Notes: generated from the sequence alone by a model not told the origin. A DNA stretch of 64,000 nt from Xaviernesmea oryzae (GCF_900177415.1 NZ_FXAF01000001.1:188501-252500), one strand, 5' to 3'; positions 38,698-49,298 are shown, counted from the stretch's first letter. Program-made: numbers and translations.

Positions 38698-41391
38698 TTA
38701 CCGGTCGAGGACGTCGCCCTCCGTCGGCACCAGGATCTCGCGCTTGCCGGCATGGTTTGCCGGCCCGATCAACCCTTCCTGCTCCATCCGCTCGATGAGT
38801 GAGGCGGCCCGGTTGTAGCCGATGCCGAGGCGGCGCTGGATATAGGACGTCGAAGCCTTGCCGTCGCGCAGCACGATCGCCACCGCCTGGTCGTACGGGT
38901 CGTCCGAATCCGAGAGGTTCGCGGTGCCGGCCGGGCCGCCGCCGTCGCCGTCCTCGTCGTCATCGGCCGTGATCGCATCGAGATATTGGGGCGCGCCCTG
39001 CGTTTTCAAGTAGGAGACGATCTCCTCGACCTCCGTATCCGACACGAACGGGCCGTGGACGCGCTGGATGCGGCCGCCGCCTGCCATATAGAGCATGTCG
39101 CCCATGCCGAGGAGCTGTTCGGCGCCCTGCTCTCCAAGGATCGTGCGGCTGTCGATCTTCGACGTCACCTGGAAGGAGATGCGGGTCGGGAAGTTCGCTT
39201 TGATCGTGCCGGTGATGACGTCGACCGACGGGCGCTGCGTCGCCATGATGACATGGATGCCGGCGGCGCGCGCCATCTGCGCCAGGCGCTGGACCGCACC
39301 TTCGATATCCTTGCCCGCCACCATCATCAGGTCGGCCATTTCGTCGATGATGACGACGATATAGGGCATCGGCTCGAGATCGAATTCCTCCGTCTCGTAG
39401 ACCGCCTCGCCCGTCTGGCGGTCGAAACCGGTCTGGACGGTGCGGGTCAGCACCTCACCCTTTTCGAGAGCCTGCTCGACGCGGGTATTGAAGCCGTCGA
39501 TATTGCGCACGCCGATCTTCGACATCTTCTTATAGCGCTCTTCCATCTCGCGGACGGTCCACTTGAGCGCGACGACGGCTTTCTTCGGATCGGTGACGAC
39601 CGGCGACAGAAGGTGCGGGATTCCGTCATAGACGGAGAGTTCGAGCATCTTCGGATCGATCATGATGAGGCGGCACTTCTCCGGCGTATAGCGGTAGAGA
39701 AGCGAGAGGATCATCGTGTTGATGGCGACCGACTTGCCCGAGCCCGTCGTACCGGCGACGAGGAGGTGCGGCATCTTGGCGAGGTCGGCCACGACCGGCT
39801 CGCCGCCGATCGTCTTGCCGAGCGCCATGGCGAGCTTCGCCTTGCTCGCCTCGAAATCCTTGCTGCCGATCATTTCCTTGAGATAGACGGTCTCGCGGAT
39901 GCGGTTCGGCAGCTCGATGCCGATCGCATTGCGGCCGGGGACGACGGCGACGCGGGCGGCGATGGCGCTCATCGAACGGGCGATATCGTCCGCAAGGCCG
40001 ATGACACGCGAGGACTTGATGCCGGGCGCGGGCTCCAGTTCGTAAAGTGTGACGACCGGGCCGGGGCGGACATGGATGATCTCGCCCTTGACGCCGAAAT
40101 CTTCCAGAACGCCTTCCAGCAGGCGGGCATTCTGCTCCAGCGCATCGGCGGAAAGCGAGGCGTCGCGGGCGACGGCCTTCGGCTCGTTCAGAAGATGGAC
40201 GGAGGGGAGCTGGAAGCCGGCCGGCGAGATGAACGAGGTCTGGGCATCGCGGGCGACGCGGGCGCTGGGCTTGGGCGGCGCGGCGGCCGGCACGACCCGC
40301 GGCTGGGCACGGCCGCCGACGGGCTGCGGCGTACGGGAAGATACGAAAGGCGCGTCGTCGTCATCGTCGGCGAGAATGCCGGCCGGGCGCGGCGGCATGT
40401 CGTCCATGTCGAACGGCGGATCGTCGTCATAGTCATCGTCGTCATGGGCGGAGATCGGCGGCACCGCCACGACGCGCCGGGAACCGGCGACGCGCTCCAC
40501 CGGGCCGTCGAGCGAAGGCTCCATGCGGCGGCCGGCAGCCGCCGGAGCCGTCTTGGCGCGGACGGGCTCGTTCAGCGTGCCGAATTCGTCCTCGTTGAAG
40601 TCATAGGGCTGATCGAAACCCATGCGCGCCCGCGGCTTGATGCCGGCGAGCCGGCGCAGCCGGGCCTGGGCAATATACCAGTAATGCGCGAGCGCGCCGA
40701 AGGCCAGAAAGCCGGCAAAGCCGTCCTCCTCGTCTTCTTCTTCGATCTCGTCGCGCTTCGAGCGGACCTTGGCCGCAGCGACCGGCTGATCGTCATCCTC
40801 GGCCTCTTCCTCGAAAGCCTCGCCCACCAGGCCGGAGGCGAAGAGCATGAGCCAGACGCAGGGGACGGTGAAGATGCAGCCGAGCACGATCGCCACCATG
40901 CCGGTCGGATAGGCGCCGACGAAAAGCGCGGGGAACCTGAGGATCATGTCGCCGATCACGCCGCCGATGCCGTTCGGGATCGGCCAGGTGAGCGGTGCGG
41001 GAAAGCAGCCGAGCGTCGCGGACGCAAGCAGCGTGCCGCCGCCCCAGGCCGCAAGCCGGGCGGGAATGCGGTCGTATTTGCGGCCAGAGATCAACGCCAG
41101 CGCAAGGGCCAGCACCGGCAGCAGCGCCACGATGCTCGCAAGGCCGAGGAACTGCATCATCAGGTCCGCGAAGACCGCACCGGCAAAGCCGAGGATATTG
41201 GTGGGCGCGTTGTCCGTCGCGTAGGAGAAGCTCGGATCCGCGACATTCCAGGTGGCGAGCGCGGCGACCGCCAGGCCCAGCGCGAAGACGATGCCGAAGC
41301 CGGCGAGCGCCAGCGCCTGCCTCAATACGAAGGCGGTCAGCGCCAAGCGGGTGGACCGGTTTGCCATAGCCGCCGAACTGCTTCTGCCCAT
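38698..41391 (-). CDS. ftsK: DNA translocase FtsK
   Basis: FtsK pumps chromosomal DNA and resolves dimers at the division septum. Four N-terminal helices lie within residues 15-190. An acidic linker runs to about 400, shorter than in Escherichia coli. The motor has Walker [12 protein letters not shown] (about 540) and Walker [13 protein letters not shown] (about 660). The C-terminal gamma domain ([11 protein letters not shown] to the end) is the winged helix that reads KOPS sequences. Length is 897 aa. The start is ATG 41391, reading [13 protein letters not shown]; longer frames are not family-like. Confidence 0.95.
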   Translation of the reverse strand: MGRSSSAAMANRSTRLALTAFVLRQALALAGFGIVFALGLAVAALATWNVADPSFSYATDNAPTNILGFAGAVFADLMMQFLGLASIVALLPVLALALALISGRKYDRIPARLAAWGGGTLLASATLGCFPAPLTWPIPNGIGGVIGDMILRFPALFVGAYPTGMVAIVLGCIFTVPCVWLMLFASGLVGEAFEEEAEDDDQPVAAAKVRSKRDEIEEEDEEDGFAGFLAFGALAHYWYIAQARLRRLAGIKPRARMGFDQPYDFNEDEFGTLNEPVRAKTAPAAAGRRMEPSLDGPVERVAGSRRVVAVPPISAHDDDDYDDDPPFDMDDMPPRPAGILADDDDDAPFVSSRTPQPVGGRAQPRVVPAAAPPKPSARVARDAQTSFISPAGFQLPSVHLLNEPKAVARDASLSADALEQNARLLEGVLEDFGVKGEIIHVRPGPVVTLYELEPAPGIKSSRVIGLADDIARSMSAIAARVAVVPGRNAIGIELPNRIRETVYLKEMIGSKDFEASKAKLAMALGKTIGGEPVVADLAKMPHLLVAGTTGSGKSVAINTMILSLLYRYTPEKCRLIMIDPKMLELSVYDGIPHLLSPVVTDPKKAVVALKWTVREMEERYKKMSKIGVRNIDGFNTRVEQALEKGEVLTRTVQTGFDRQTGEAVYETEEFDLEPMPYIVVIIDEMADLMMVAGKDIEGAVQRLAQMARAAGIHVIMATQRPSVDVITGTIKANFPTRISFQVTSKIDSRTILGEQGAEQLLGMGDMLYMAGGGRIQRVHGPFVSDTEVEEIVSYLKTQGAPQYLDAITADDDEDGDGGGPAGTANLSDSDDPYDQAVAIVLRDGKASTSYIQRRLGIGYNRAASLIERMEQEGLIGPANHAGKREILVPTEGDVLDR

Positions 41392-41535
41392 CGTACCTGC
41401 CCGCTGTTTTTGAAACGCAACTCTTCCCGCGAATCGGCAAGCCGCCGGCCGATTCACGCAATTCCAGCGGAGAATAGCGTCGCGGTGGTTAATGCGCCTT
41501 TAACCACGATGAGCGGCGGGAGGCCTGAAAAACAT

Positions 41536-41561
41536 GAAAAAGCCCGGACCGAGGTCCGGGC
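41536..41561 (-). terminator. Terminator after amtB
   Basis: A perfect 9-bp stem (gcccggacc / ggtccgggc, 2-nt centre) is followed on the minus strand by TTTTT. It lies 74 nt past the amtB stop. Confidence 0.8.
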
Positions 41562-41634
41562 CAATGCAGCTTCATAGGCAAGCTGCGACGGGATCCGAAG
41601 CGGCGGCGGTCGCCCCGCCACCGCGAACTCCGGA

Positions 41635-42996
41635 TTAGGAGTGATAGGCGGCTTCGCCGTGGGTCGAGAGGTCGAGGCCTTCGCGCTCGGCTTCGACGGT
41701 GACGCGCAGGCCGACGATCAGATCGACGATCTTGTAGAGGATGACCGAGCCGATGCCGCACCAGACGATGGTGACGATGACCGCATAGAGCTGCGTCATG
41801 AACTGGCCGCCCATCGTCACGCCTTCCGCGTAGCCGATGCCGCCCAGCGAAGACGAGGCAAAGATGCCGGTCGCCAGCGCGCCGAAGAAACCGCCGACGC
41901 CGTGAACGCCGAACACGTCGGCCGTATCGTCATAACCGAACTTGTTCTTGATGACCGAGATGAAGAAGTAGCAAATCGGCGAAACGAGAAGGCCCATGAC
42001 GATCGCGCCCATCGGACCGGCAATGCCGGCAGCCGGGGTGATGGCGACCAGACCGGCGATCATGCCGGAAACGGCACCGAGCAGGGAAGCCTTGCCGCGG
42101 GCGAAGGTTTCGACGACGCACCAGGAAAGAACGGCGGCAGCCGTGGCGACGAAGGTGTTGACGGTCGCGAGCATTGCGCCGCCGGAAGCCTCGAGGTTGG
42201 AGCCGGCGTTGAAGCCGAACCAGCCGACCCACAGCATGGCCGCGCCGACGAGCGTCAGCGTCATGGAGTGCGGCGCCATCATGTCCTTGCCGTAACCCGT
42301 ACGCTTGCCGACCATGATCGCACCGATCAGACCGGCGAGACCGGCATTGATGTGGACGACCGTGCCGCCGGCGAAGTCAAGCGCGCCCCAGCCGAAGATC
42401 AGGCCGTTCGCGTCCCAGACCATGTGCGCGATCGGGAAATAGACGAAGGTGACCCAGAGCAGGCAGAACAGGATCGAAGCCGAGAACTTGATGCGCTCCG
42501 CGAAGGCGCCGACGATCAGGGCGGGCGTCAGGGCCGCGAACGTCATCTGGAACATCACGAAGATGAATTCCGGAATGACGACGCCGTCGGAGAACGTCGC
42601 TGCCGTGGAATCCATCGTCACGCCGGAAAGGAACAGCTTGGCCGTGCCGCCCCAGAACGGCGACGTGCCGCCGCCGAAGGCGAAGGAATAGCCGTAGATG
42701 ACCCAGGCGAGCATGATGGCCGACCCGGCGACGGTGCACTGCATGAGCACGGACAGCATGTTCTTGGCGCGCACCAGGCCGCCGTAGAAGAGCGCGATGC
42801 CCGGCATCAGCATGAACAGCACGAGAAGAGTGGCGATGAACATGAAGGCAGTGTCGCCCTTGTCCGGAACCGGAGCCGCGGCGGCAGCCTCGGCGGCCGG
42901 AGCGGCAGCGTCCTGCGCGAAGGCGACGACCGGCGCGAGAAGAGCCGCGGCGGCAGCCCCCAGCCGGCCGAATGTAGAAATCCTGTTGAATTGCAT
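41635..42996 (-). CDS. amtB: Ammonium transporter AmtB
   Basis: AmtB imports ammonium and is blocked by GlnK when nitrogen is ample. The 453 aa begin with a signal peptide (residues 1-27) and an alanine-rich linker, followed by 11 helices. The pore twin histidines are in VVHINAG and GVHGVGG. The order glnK-amtB and the 30-nt spacing fit an operon. A sigma-54-like promoter precedes glnK. All family blocks are intact. Confidence 0.95.
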   Translation of the reverse strand: MQFNRISTFGRLGAAAAALLAPVVAFAQDAAAPAAEAAAAAPVPDKGDTAFMFIATLLVLFMLMPGIALFYGGLVRAKNMLSVLMQCTVAGSAIMLAWVIYGYSFAFGGGTSPFWGGTAKLFLSGVTMDSTAATFSDGVVIPEFIFVMFQMTFAALTPALIVGAFAERIKFSASILFCLLWVTFVYFPIAHMVWDANGLIFGWGALDFAGGTVVHINAGLAGLIGAIMVGKRTGYGKDMMAPHSMTLTLVGAAMLWVGWFGFNAGSNLEASGGAMLATVNTFVATAAAVLSWCVVETFARGKASLLGAVSGMIAGLVAITPAAGIAGPMGAIVMGLLVSPICYFFISVIKNKFGYDDTADVFGVHGVGGFFGALATGIFASSSLGGIGYAEGVTMGGQFMTQLYAVIVTIVWCGIGSVILYKIVDLIVGLRVTVEAEREGLDLSTHGEAAYHS

Positions 42997-43026
42997 AGCT
43001 TGAAAACTCCCCTGTCAGCCCGTGCT

Positions 43027-43425
<399 letters not shown>

Positions 43426-43450
43426 TCATGACAGCGACTGGCAGATTACA

Positions 43451-43466
43451 TTCAAGGGGCGTGCCA
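43451..43466 (-). promoter_or_regulatory. Candidate sigma-54 promoter of glnK-amtB
   Basis: On the minus strand the site reads TGGCACGCCCCTTGAA. It matches the -24 TGGCACG and most of the -12 TTGCW consensus, with GA in place of GC at -12. It lies about 86 nt before the glnK start. NtrC with sigma-54 is the known control of glnK-amtB in rhizobia. Upstream, 43560-43585 holds a 7-bp inverted repeat (ttgtgca/tgcacaa) that could be an activator site. Confidence 0.6.
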
Positions 43467-43588
43467 GATTCGAACGGGGATATAAGTTATTGAAATATAA
43501 ATACTTATAAAAGCGATGCCAAGAAAAGGGCATTTGAGTGGCGCAAAGGCGACTAAACCTTGTGCAAATTTAAAAAAATGCACAAAAA

Positions 43589-44473
43589 CTATTCATTTGC
43601 CTTTTTCCGAATCAGTCCTTCCTGCGCCACCGAGGCAATCAGGGTGCCGGAACGGCTGTAAATGCTGCCGCGGGTCATGCCGCGCGCACCGGATGCGCTG
43701 GGGCTGTCCTGCGTATAAAGCAGCCAGTCCTCGAATGCGAAGGGCCTGTGGAACCACATGGCATGGTCGAGGCTCGCCGCCTGCAGCGCCGGATCGAAGA
43801 TGGACGTGCCGTGCGGATAGAGCGAGGCGTCGAGCAGGGTCATGTCGGAAAGCCAGGCGAGCACGGCCGCCTGGTAGTGACGATCCGCCGGCACCGCGCC
43901 GACGGTGCGCACCCAGATATCCTGGCGCGGTTCGAGCTTGTCCCGGGTCAGGTAGTGCGCGAGCGACGTCGGCCGGATCTCGATCGGCCGCTCCCGGGCC
44001 CAGTAACGCCGGACAGGCTCCGGCGCATGCTTGAGGAAGAGTTCCTTGAATTCCTTCTCGGCCATCAGGTCTTCCGGCTGGGTGACGGCCGGCATGTCGA
44101 TCTGGTGCTCATAGCCCTCCTCCTCGATCTGGAAGGAGGCGGACATGGAAAAGATCGCCTTGCCGTGCTGCACCGCCACGACCCGCCTCGTGGTGAAACT
44201 TGACCCGTCGCGGATGCGCTCCACCTGATAGAGGATCGGCACGGAAGGATCGCCGGGGCGCATGAAATAGGCATGCAGGGAATGGACGAAGCGATCGGCA
44301 TCGACGGTGCGCTGGCCGGCCATCAGCGCCTGCGCGATGACCTGGCCGCCGAATACCCGTTGCCAGCCTATGTCCGGGCTCACGCCGCGATAGAGATTTT
44401 CCTCGATCTTTTCGAGGTCGAGCGTCGCGATCAGCTGCTCCATGGCGGAGAGGGAGGTGGTCTGGCGCGACAT
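43589..44473 (-). CDS. tesB: Acyl-CoA thioesterase II
   Basis: TesB hydrolyses a wide range of acyl-CoAs. The 294-aa protein has the double hot-dog fold; blocks include GVSPDIGWQRVFGGQVIAQAL (split at about 30-50), HSLHAYFMRPGDPSVPI, and SLDHAMWFHRPF near residue 245. The ATG 44471-44473 gives the family length. A longer frame to 44539 overlaps the divergent promoter space. It is divergent from the ubiquinone hydroxylase gene, with 87 bp between. Confidence 0.93.
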   Translation of the reverse strand: MSRQTTSLSAMEQLIATLDLEKIEENLYRGVSPDIGWQRVFGGQVIAQALMAGQRTVDADRFVHSLHAYFMRPGDPSVPILYQVERIRDGSSFTTRRVVAVQHGKAIFSMSASFQIEEEGYEHQIDMPAVTQPEDLMAEKEFKELFLKHAPEPVRRYWARERPIEIRPTSLAHYLTRDKLEPRQDIWVRTVGAVPADRHYQAAVLAWLSDMTLLDASLYPHGTSIFDPALQAASLDHAMWFHRPFAFEDWLLYTQDSPSASGARGMTRGSIYSRSGTLIASVAQEGLIRKKANE

Positions 44474-44560
44474 TATGACGGACTCCGACGATAGGAAGCG
44501 GCTGCCCGATGGTCTATATGCATGGCATGATATTCTCAAGTCTCACGGGAGCTTAAGCCG

Positions 44561-45775
44561 ATGCTGGACATGCTGGTTGCAGGGGGCGGTTATGTGGGTC
44601 TCGCTGCCGCGGTCGCGGTCAAGCAGGCGGCGCCACATCTGAAGATCGAGGTGATCGAGGCCGCCCCCGCCGGTGCCTGGGAAAAGGACGAGCGCGCCTC
44701 CGCCGTCATCGCCGCGGCGACGCGCATGCTGGAGGTCTTCGGCGTGTGGGACGCGATCGCGCCCGAAGCCCAGCCGATCAACCGGATGATCGTCACGGAC
44801 AGCCGCACGTCCGACCCGGTCAGGCCGGTCTTCCTCACCTTCGACGGCGAAGTCGAGGAAGGCCGTCCCTTCGCCCATATGATACCGAACGTCGTCATGG
44901 TGAGGGCGTTGCGCGGCGCTGCCGAACGGCTCGGCATCGCGATCCGCGAAGGGGTCTCAGCTACCGCCTTCGAGATGAGCGGCACCCGCTGCGCCGTTTC
45001 GCTCTCCGACGACTCCGTCATCGAGACGCGTCTGCTGGTCGCCTGCGACGGCGTGCGTTCGAAACTCCGCGACATGGCCGGCATCAGGACCGTCACCTGG
45101 AACTACGGCCAGTCGGGCATCGTCGCGACCGTTGCCCACGAGCGGCCGCACGAAGGCGTGGCGGAGGAGCATTTCCTCCCCTCCGGCCCCTTCGCCATCC
45201 TGCCGCTCACCGACAACCGCTCCTCGCTCGTCTGGACGGAACGGACGCCGGAAGCCGACCGGCTGGTCGCCTCCGACGATCTGGTCTTCGAGGAGGAGCT
45301 GCAGCGCCGCTTCGGCCATAAGCTCGGCGAGCTGCGGGTGGTCGGCGGCCGGCGCGCCTTCCCGCTCGGCCTGACGCTCGCACGCGCCTTCGTGGCGCCG
45401 CGCTTCGCGCTTGCCGGCGACGCGGCGCACGGCATCCATCCGATCTCCGGCCAGGGCCTCAATCTCGGCTTCAAGGATGTCGCCGCCCTGGCGGAAACGG
45501 TGGTGGAGGCCGATCGCCTCGGGCTCGACATCGGCGCGCTCAACGTGCTGGAGCGCTATCAGTCCTGGCGGCGTTTCGACACGTTCCGCATGGGGGTGAC
45601 GACGGATGTTTTGAACCGGCTGTTCTCGAACGACATCACGCCGATCCGCATCGCCCGCGATTTCGGGCTCGGCATCGTCGACCGCCTGCCGAAGCTCAAG
45701 GAGTTCTTTATCGACCAGGCCGCGGGAAAGTCCGGCGAGGACGGGCCGAAGCTGCTCGCCGGTCAGGCGATCTGA
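44561..45775 (+). CDS. FAD-dependent ubiquinone biosynthesis hydroxylase (UbiH/UbiL family)
   Basis: This 404-aa flavin monooxygenase of the UbiH/COQ6 family adds hydroxyls to the quinone ring. It has the FAD-binding GGGYVGLAAA (7-16), the DG motif LLVACDGVRSKL (about 159-170), and the late FAD block FALAGDAAHGIHPISGQGLN (about 285-304). In rhizobia the orthologue is probably UbiL, acting on more than one ring position, but the regiochemistry cannot be read from sequence. Confidence 0.88.
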   Translation: MLDMLVAGGGYVGLAAAVAVKQAAPHLKIEVIEAAPAGAWEKDERASAVIAAATRMLEVFGVWDAIAPEAQPINRMIVTDSRTSDPVRPVFLTFDGEVEEGRPFAHMIPNVVMVRALRGAAERLGIAIREGVSATAFEMSGTRCAVSLSDDSVIETRLLVACDGVRSKLRDMAGIRTVTWNYGQSGIVATVAHERPHEGVAEEHFLPSGPFAILPLTDNRSSLVWTERTPEADRLVASDDLVFEEELQRRFGHKLGELRVVGGRRAFPLGLTLARAFVAPRFALAGDAAHGIHPISGQGLNLGFKDVAALAETVVEADRLGLDIGALNVLERYQSWRRFDTFRMGVTTDVLNRLFSNDITPIRIARDFGLGIVDRLPKLKEFFIDQAAGKSGEDGPKLLAGQAI

Positions 45776-45792
45776 GCTGCTGTTTCGGGATT

Positions 45793-45987
45793 TGCCCCTC
45801 ATCCGCCTGCCGGCACCTTCTCCCCGCACGCGGGGCGAAGGAGATGTGCCGCACCGGTTTCGTCAATCAACAGCACCGATGAGGTGAGCCCTTATTCGGC
45901 GCCGGGGAGGAACTCAGCGACGAGCAGATCAATTGCGACTTCTCCCGTCAAAACGGGGAGAAGGTGCCGGCAGGCGGATGAGGGGCA
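45793..45987. repeat. RIME-like palindromic repeat (copy 7)
   Basis: The two ends share a 34-bp inverted sequence beginning tgcccctcatccgcctgccg and containing ccttctccccg. The centre (about 45830-45945) is not repetitive. It lies between the ubiquinone hydroxylase gene and the convergent Trm112-like gene. Confidence 0.8.
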
Positions 45988-46005
45988 TAGCAACGAGAAA
46001 CGGCC

Positions 46006-46194
46006 TCAATCCTCGATCTTGCGGGCTTCGGAAACCAGCATGATCGGGATGCCGTCGCGGATCGGATAGGCGAGCTGGGCGCTGTGCGAGATCAGCTCGT
46101 TGGTTTCCCGGTTGAAGGAAAGCCGGCCCTTGGTCAGCGGGCAGACGAGCAGCTCGAGAAGTTTCGGATCGACCTTGCTGAGCCTCTCGTCCAT
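46006..46194 (-). CDS. Trm112 family protein (UPF0434)
   Basis: This 62-aa protein has the short zinc-ribbon-like Trm112 fold with [13 protein letters not shown] and [12 protein letters not shown]. Relatives in eukaryotes activate methyltransferases; bacterial members have no settled role. Only one cysteine of the usual four remains, as in the proteobacterial UPF0434 type. It lies 9 nt after the Lon-N domain gene and is probably co-transcribed. Confidence 0.88.
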   Translation of the reverse strand: MDERLSKVDPKLLELLVCPLTKGRLSFNRETNELISHSAQLAYPIRDGIPIMLVSEARKIED

Positions 46195-46203
46195 GCCCTG
46201 GCC

Positions 46204-46881
46204 TCACTGGAGAATGGTGTCGGAATCGCCGAAATCCCGCGCCAGCAGGATTTCGGTGATGGCGATCAGCGTCTCTGCGCGCGTCTTGAGGTCCGGCGCC
46301 TCGAGCAGGGCCTGTTTTTCAGCCGGACCGAAGGGCGACATCATCGAGAGCGAGTTCACCAGCGTCCGGTTGCCGGCGCGCTCGACGCTCTCCCAATCCG
46401 CCTCCAGCTTGTTTGCATCCAGATAGGCCCGGAAGACGCGCAGGAGCTCGACGCGATCCACCGCGCTCTCGTCATCCTCTGCGGAGAGATCGGCCATGAA
46501 CGGCGCGATCTTGAACGTGCGATAGGGATGTCCCTGCCCTATTTCGTTGAGCAGCCGGAAGCGGCAGACCCCGCTGATGGAGGTGATGTAACGGCCGTCG
46601 CCCGTTTCGGCGAACGAGGTGATGCGGCCGATGCAGCCGACGGTGGACAGCGGAAGACGAGGACCTTCCGCCGGCTCGCCGGCTTCCAGGAGCGACGGTT
46701 GAACGATGCCGATCAACCGGTCGCCGGCAAGTGCCGCATCGAACATGGCGAGATAACGCGGCTCGAAGATATTGAGTGGCAATTGCCCGCCTGGCAGAAG
46801 CAGCGCACCGGTGAGAGGAAAAACGGGGACCGTCTCCGGCAGATCCTCCCGCTTCACATATCTCGCATTTCCCACATGCAT
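46204..46881 (-). CDS. Lon protease substrate-binding domain protein
   Basis: This 225-aa protein consists of a Lon N-terminal (PUA-like) domain without the AAA or protease part. Typical blocks are PVFPLTGALLLPGGQLPLNIFEPRY and DRLIGIVQP, covering residues 18-65. The family is common and of unknown function. The ATG 46879-46881 is preferred, with GGAGG about 10 nt upstream; an extension to 46968 lacks similarity. It lies between the thioredoxin-TPR gene and the Trm112-like gene on the same strand. Confidence 0.88.
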   Translation of the reverse strand: MHVGNARYVKREDLPETVPVFPLTGALLLPGGQLPLNIFEPRYLAMFDAALAGDRLIGIVQPSLLEAGEPAEGPRLPLSTVGCIGRITSFAETGDGRYITSISGVCRFRLLNEIGQGHPYRTFKIAPFMADLSAEDDESAVDRVELLRVFRAYLDANKLEADWESVERAGNRTLVNSLSMMSPFGPAEKQALLEAPDLKTRAETLIAITEILLARDFGDSDTILQ

Positions 46882-46993
46882 GGGTCCGACACCTCCCAGG
46901 CCACCGGTCCAGACCACCGAATAAGATTGATTGCGCAGATAATGTGGGGCGCTCCTGCGAGAACGCAAGACCGTCCCGCAGGATTAGGGCCGG

Positions 46994-47968
46994 CTATGAA
47001 AAGAGGATGGAGGACAGCCGGCGGCGTGCTGCGATCGTCGCGGGGTCCTTGGGTCCCCAGACCTCGAAGAACTGCAGCAGTTGGCGGCGCGCACCGTCGT
47101 CGTCGAACGTTCGATCCTTGCGCATGATCGTCAGCAGGTGATCGGCCGCCTGTTCACGATCGCCCTGGACGTTCAGGATCTTGGCGAGTTTCAGGCGCGC
47201 TTCGTGATCGTCCGGATTGGCGGCGAGCTGGTTTTCCAGCGCCACCGGATCGCCGAGCTTGCGGGCTTCCTCGATCTGCTCGAGCTTCTTGACGACCGGC
47301 TGGATCGCCGGATCCTTGGCAAGCTCCTCCGGCAGGGAAGCGAGCATCTGGCTGGCGCGGGCCGTTTCGCCCATGGCGATCAGGCACTGCATCATGCCGG
47401 CCGCGGCCTTGGCGTTTTCCGGATCGGCCTGCAGCACGGCGCCGTAAAGCTGCGCGGCACCCTGGATATCGCCACCGGCAAGCAGGGTCTCGGCTTCGGC
47501 CAGCACCGATTCGATCTCGGCAGCCTGATCGGCACCGGGCGGTCCCGCGAGCCGGTCGATGAACTGGCGCACCTGGCTTTCCGGAACAGCACCCATGAAG
47601 CCGTCGACGGGGCGGCCGTCCACGAAGGCGATGACGGCGGGGATAGACTGGATGCCGAGCTGGCCCGGGATCGACGGGTGATCGTCGATGTTCATCTTGA
47701 CGAGCTTCACCCGTCCCTGGCCCTCGTTGACGACCTTTTCGAGAACGGGCGTGAGCTGTTTGCAGGGGCCGCACCAGGGCGCCCAGAAATCCACGAGAAC
47801 CGGCTGGCGGCGGGATTCTTCCAACACGTCCTTCGTGAAGCCGGCCGTGCTGGTATCCTTGATGTGGGAACCGTCTGCGGGTGGCGCGGCCGGTGCCGCT
47901 GCGTAATTTGCCGAAGCGGTCATCTGTCCGCCGTAAGAACCCCCATAGGGATTGTCGCTGCCGCTCAT
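46994..47968 (-). CDS. Thioredoxin-TPR co-chaperone, YbbN-like
   Basis: This 324-aa protein has an N-terminal thioredoxin domain (about 40-145) with the complete active site WAPWCGPCKQ, then a TPR-like helical region (about 150-320). In YbbN/CnoX of Escherichia coli the active site is degenerate and the protein works with GroEL; here WCGPC is intact, so redox activity is plausible. A glycine- and alanine-rich N-terminal stretch precedes the fold. It is probably in a unit with the next two genes. Confidence 0.9.
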   Translation of the reverse strand: MSGSDNPYGGSYGGQMTASANYAAAPAAPPADGSHIKDTSTAGFTKDVLEESRRQPVLVDFWAPWCGPCKQLTPVLEKVVNEGQGRVKLVKMNIDDHPSIPGQLGIQSIPAVIAFVDGRPVDGFMGAVPESQVRQFIDRLAGPPGADQAAEIESVLAEAETLLAGGDIQGAAQLYGAVLQADPENAKAAAGMMQCLIAMGETARASQMLASLPEELAKDPAIQPVVKKLEQIEEARKLGDPVALENQLAANPDDHEARLKLAKILNVQGDREQAADHLLTIMRKDRTFDDDGARRQLLQFFEVWGPKDPATIAARRRLSSILFS

Positions 47969-48025
47969 GAATGTTCTCCCGGGAACGCTTTCTATACTGT
48001 CTGTCTCGCTCGCAAAGATCGTATG

Positions 48026-48535
48026 TCAGTCCGTCACTTTCAAGACAAGCGGCGTATGGCCCGTCGCCTCCAGAAAACGGACGAGATCGTCACGGCCGAT
48101 GGATGTCGTGGCATCGTTCGACAGCGGATGGCCGTTGATGATGTCGTGCCTCATCAGGTCTTCGTCGAGCACGAAGGTAACATTCCGGCCCGTGTCATTG
48201 AAAGCGCCGAATACCGTCACCGATCCCGGGATGACGCCGAGATATTCCATCAGCTTTTCCGGCCTGCCGAAGGAGACGCGGCTTGCGGCGCCGATGACCT
48301 TGTGGACCGTTTTCAGATCGACGCTCGCCCGCTCTTCCACCGTCAGGACGAAGTACCGGTCCTTCTTGTCCTTCACGAAGAGGTTTTTCGTGTGGCCGCC
48401 CGGGATTTCGTCGCGCAGGCTTTCCGATTCCGAAACGGTGAAGACCGGCGGATGGTTCTTGGTCGAATGGGAAATATCGAGGCTGTCGAGGAAGCGGAAA
48501 AGGTCCTCGGCGGTTTTCGGTGCAGTGTCGGTCAT
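48026..48535 (-). CDS. Prolyl-tRNA editing protein ProX (YbaK/EbsC family)
   Basis: This 169-aa free-standing editing domain deacylates Ala-tRNA(Pro). It contains the family blocks HPPVFTVSES (about 27-36), KNLFVKDKKDRYFVLTV and SVTVFGAFNDT. The ATG at 48533-48535 is used; the longer open frame upstream has no similarity. The catalytic lysine is in NLFVKDKK. It is monocistronic on the minus strand, divergent from the iorA-like gene. Confidence 0.9.
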   Translation of the reverse strand: MTDTAPKTAEDLFRFLDSLDISHSTKNHPPVFTVSESESLRDEIPGGHTKNLFVKDKKDRYFVLTVEERASVDLKTVHKVIGAASRVSFGRPEKLMEYLGVIPGSVTVFGAFNDTGRNVTFVLDEDLMRHDIINGHPLSNDATTSIGRDDLVRFLEATGHTPLVLKVTD

Positions 48536-48836
48536 TCTCGATGAAGGGGCTCTGTTGGTGGGCGGCGGGACTATAGCCGCAATGTTCCTCCGGGCCAAGC
48601 GAAGCGCACACGATCGCGTGAAGCGCTTGACCACTGTGCGACGGTCGACCAGATTACTAAACGGAGGCCCATCCGATTGGAGCGGCTTCCGCAACGATCA
48701 CAAAGAATAAGCAGTCTCAATTTTTCATCTGATTTCGGCGCAGCCTTATCGCGTCCTTGTACCGGCTCCGGCCGACAGCAGTTGCTCAATCCCACTGCCG
48801 GCGCAGCGTCCGGCTTCTCACACGAAAGGTCTGGCC
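48536..48836. other. Divergent spacer before the molybdenum hydroxylase genes
   Basis: This 301-bp gap holds a possible promoter: ttgacc at about 48627 and an AT-rich agatta 18 nt later. The palindrome ggtcgacc lies between them and could be an operator. Nothing else is recognised. Confidence 0.3.
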
Positions 48837-49295
48837 ATGGTCACCTTCACGCTCAACGGACAGGAACGAACGTTCGACGGCGACCCCGATACCCCGCTTC
48901 TCTGGGTCGTGCGCGATTTCGAAAAGCTCACGGGCACCAAATACGGCTGCGGCGTCGCGCAGTGCGGCGCCTGCACGGTGCATCTCGACGGCATGCCGCG
49001 CCGCTCCTGCATCACCCCGATCTCGATGGTCGAAGGCTCGGAAGTCGTCACCATCGAAGGCGTTTCCGGTAAGGAAGCCGATGCGGTGAAGACCGCCTGG
49101 GCCGGTCTCGACGTACCCCAATGCGGCTATTGTCAGTCCGGGCAGGTGATGTCGGCGGTCGCACTCCTCCAGATGGTGCCGAAGCCGACCGACGCGGATA
49201 TCGACGGCGCGATGGCCGGGAATATCTGTCGATGCGCCACCTACCATCGCATCCGCGCGGCGATCCACAATGCCGCCAGTTCGATGGAGGGCTGA
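48837..49295 (+). CDS. iorA: 2Fe-2S subunit of an isoquinoline 1-oxidoreductase-like enzyme
   Basis: This 152-aa electron-transfer subunit of a xanthine dehydrogenase family enzyme carries a plant-type [2Fe-2S] cluster with Cys38, Cys43, Cys46 and Cys58 (YGCGVAQCGACTVHL). A second cluster is bound by CGYC (about 99-102) and CRCATY near the C-terminus. It pairs with the molybdopterin subunit 3 nt downstream. The family oxidises N-heterocycles or aldehydes. The actual substrate is unknown. Confidence 0.9.
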   Translation: MVTFTLNGQERTFDGDPDTPLLWVVRDFEKLTGTKYGCGVAQCGACTVHLDGMPRRSCITPISMVEGSEVVTIEGVSGKEADAVKTAWAGLDVPQCGYCQSGQVMSAVALLQMVPKPTDADIDGAMAGNICRCATYHRIRAAIHNAASSMEG

Positions 49296-49298
49296 GCC

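Noticed and set aside
38986..41577. 863-codon forward frame opposite ftsK
   Set aside because: It is a shadow of ftsK, with no domain and no ribosome site.
43560..43585. Inverted repeat as a standard NtrC site
   Set aside because: The arms ttgtgca/tgcacaa are 12 nt apart and in the opposite order to the usual NtrC half-sites; kept only as a possible operator.
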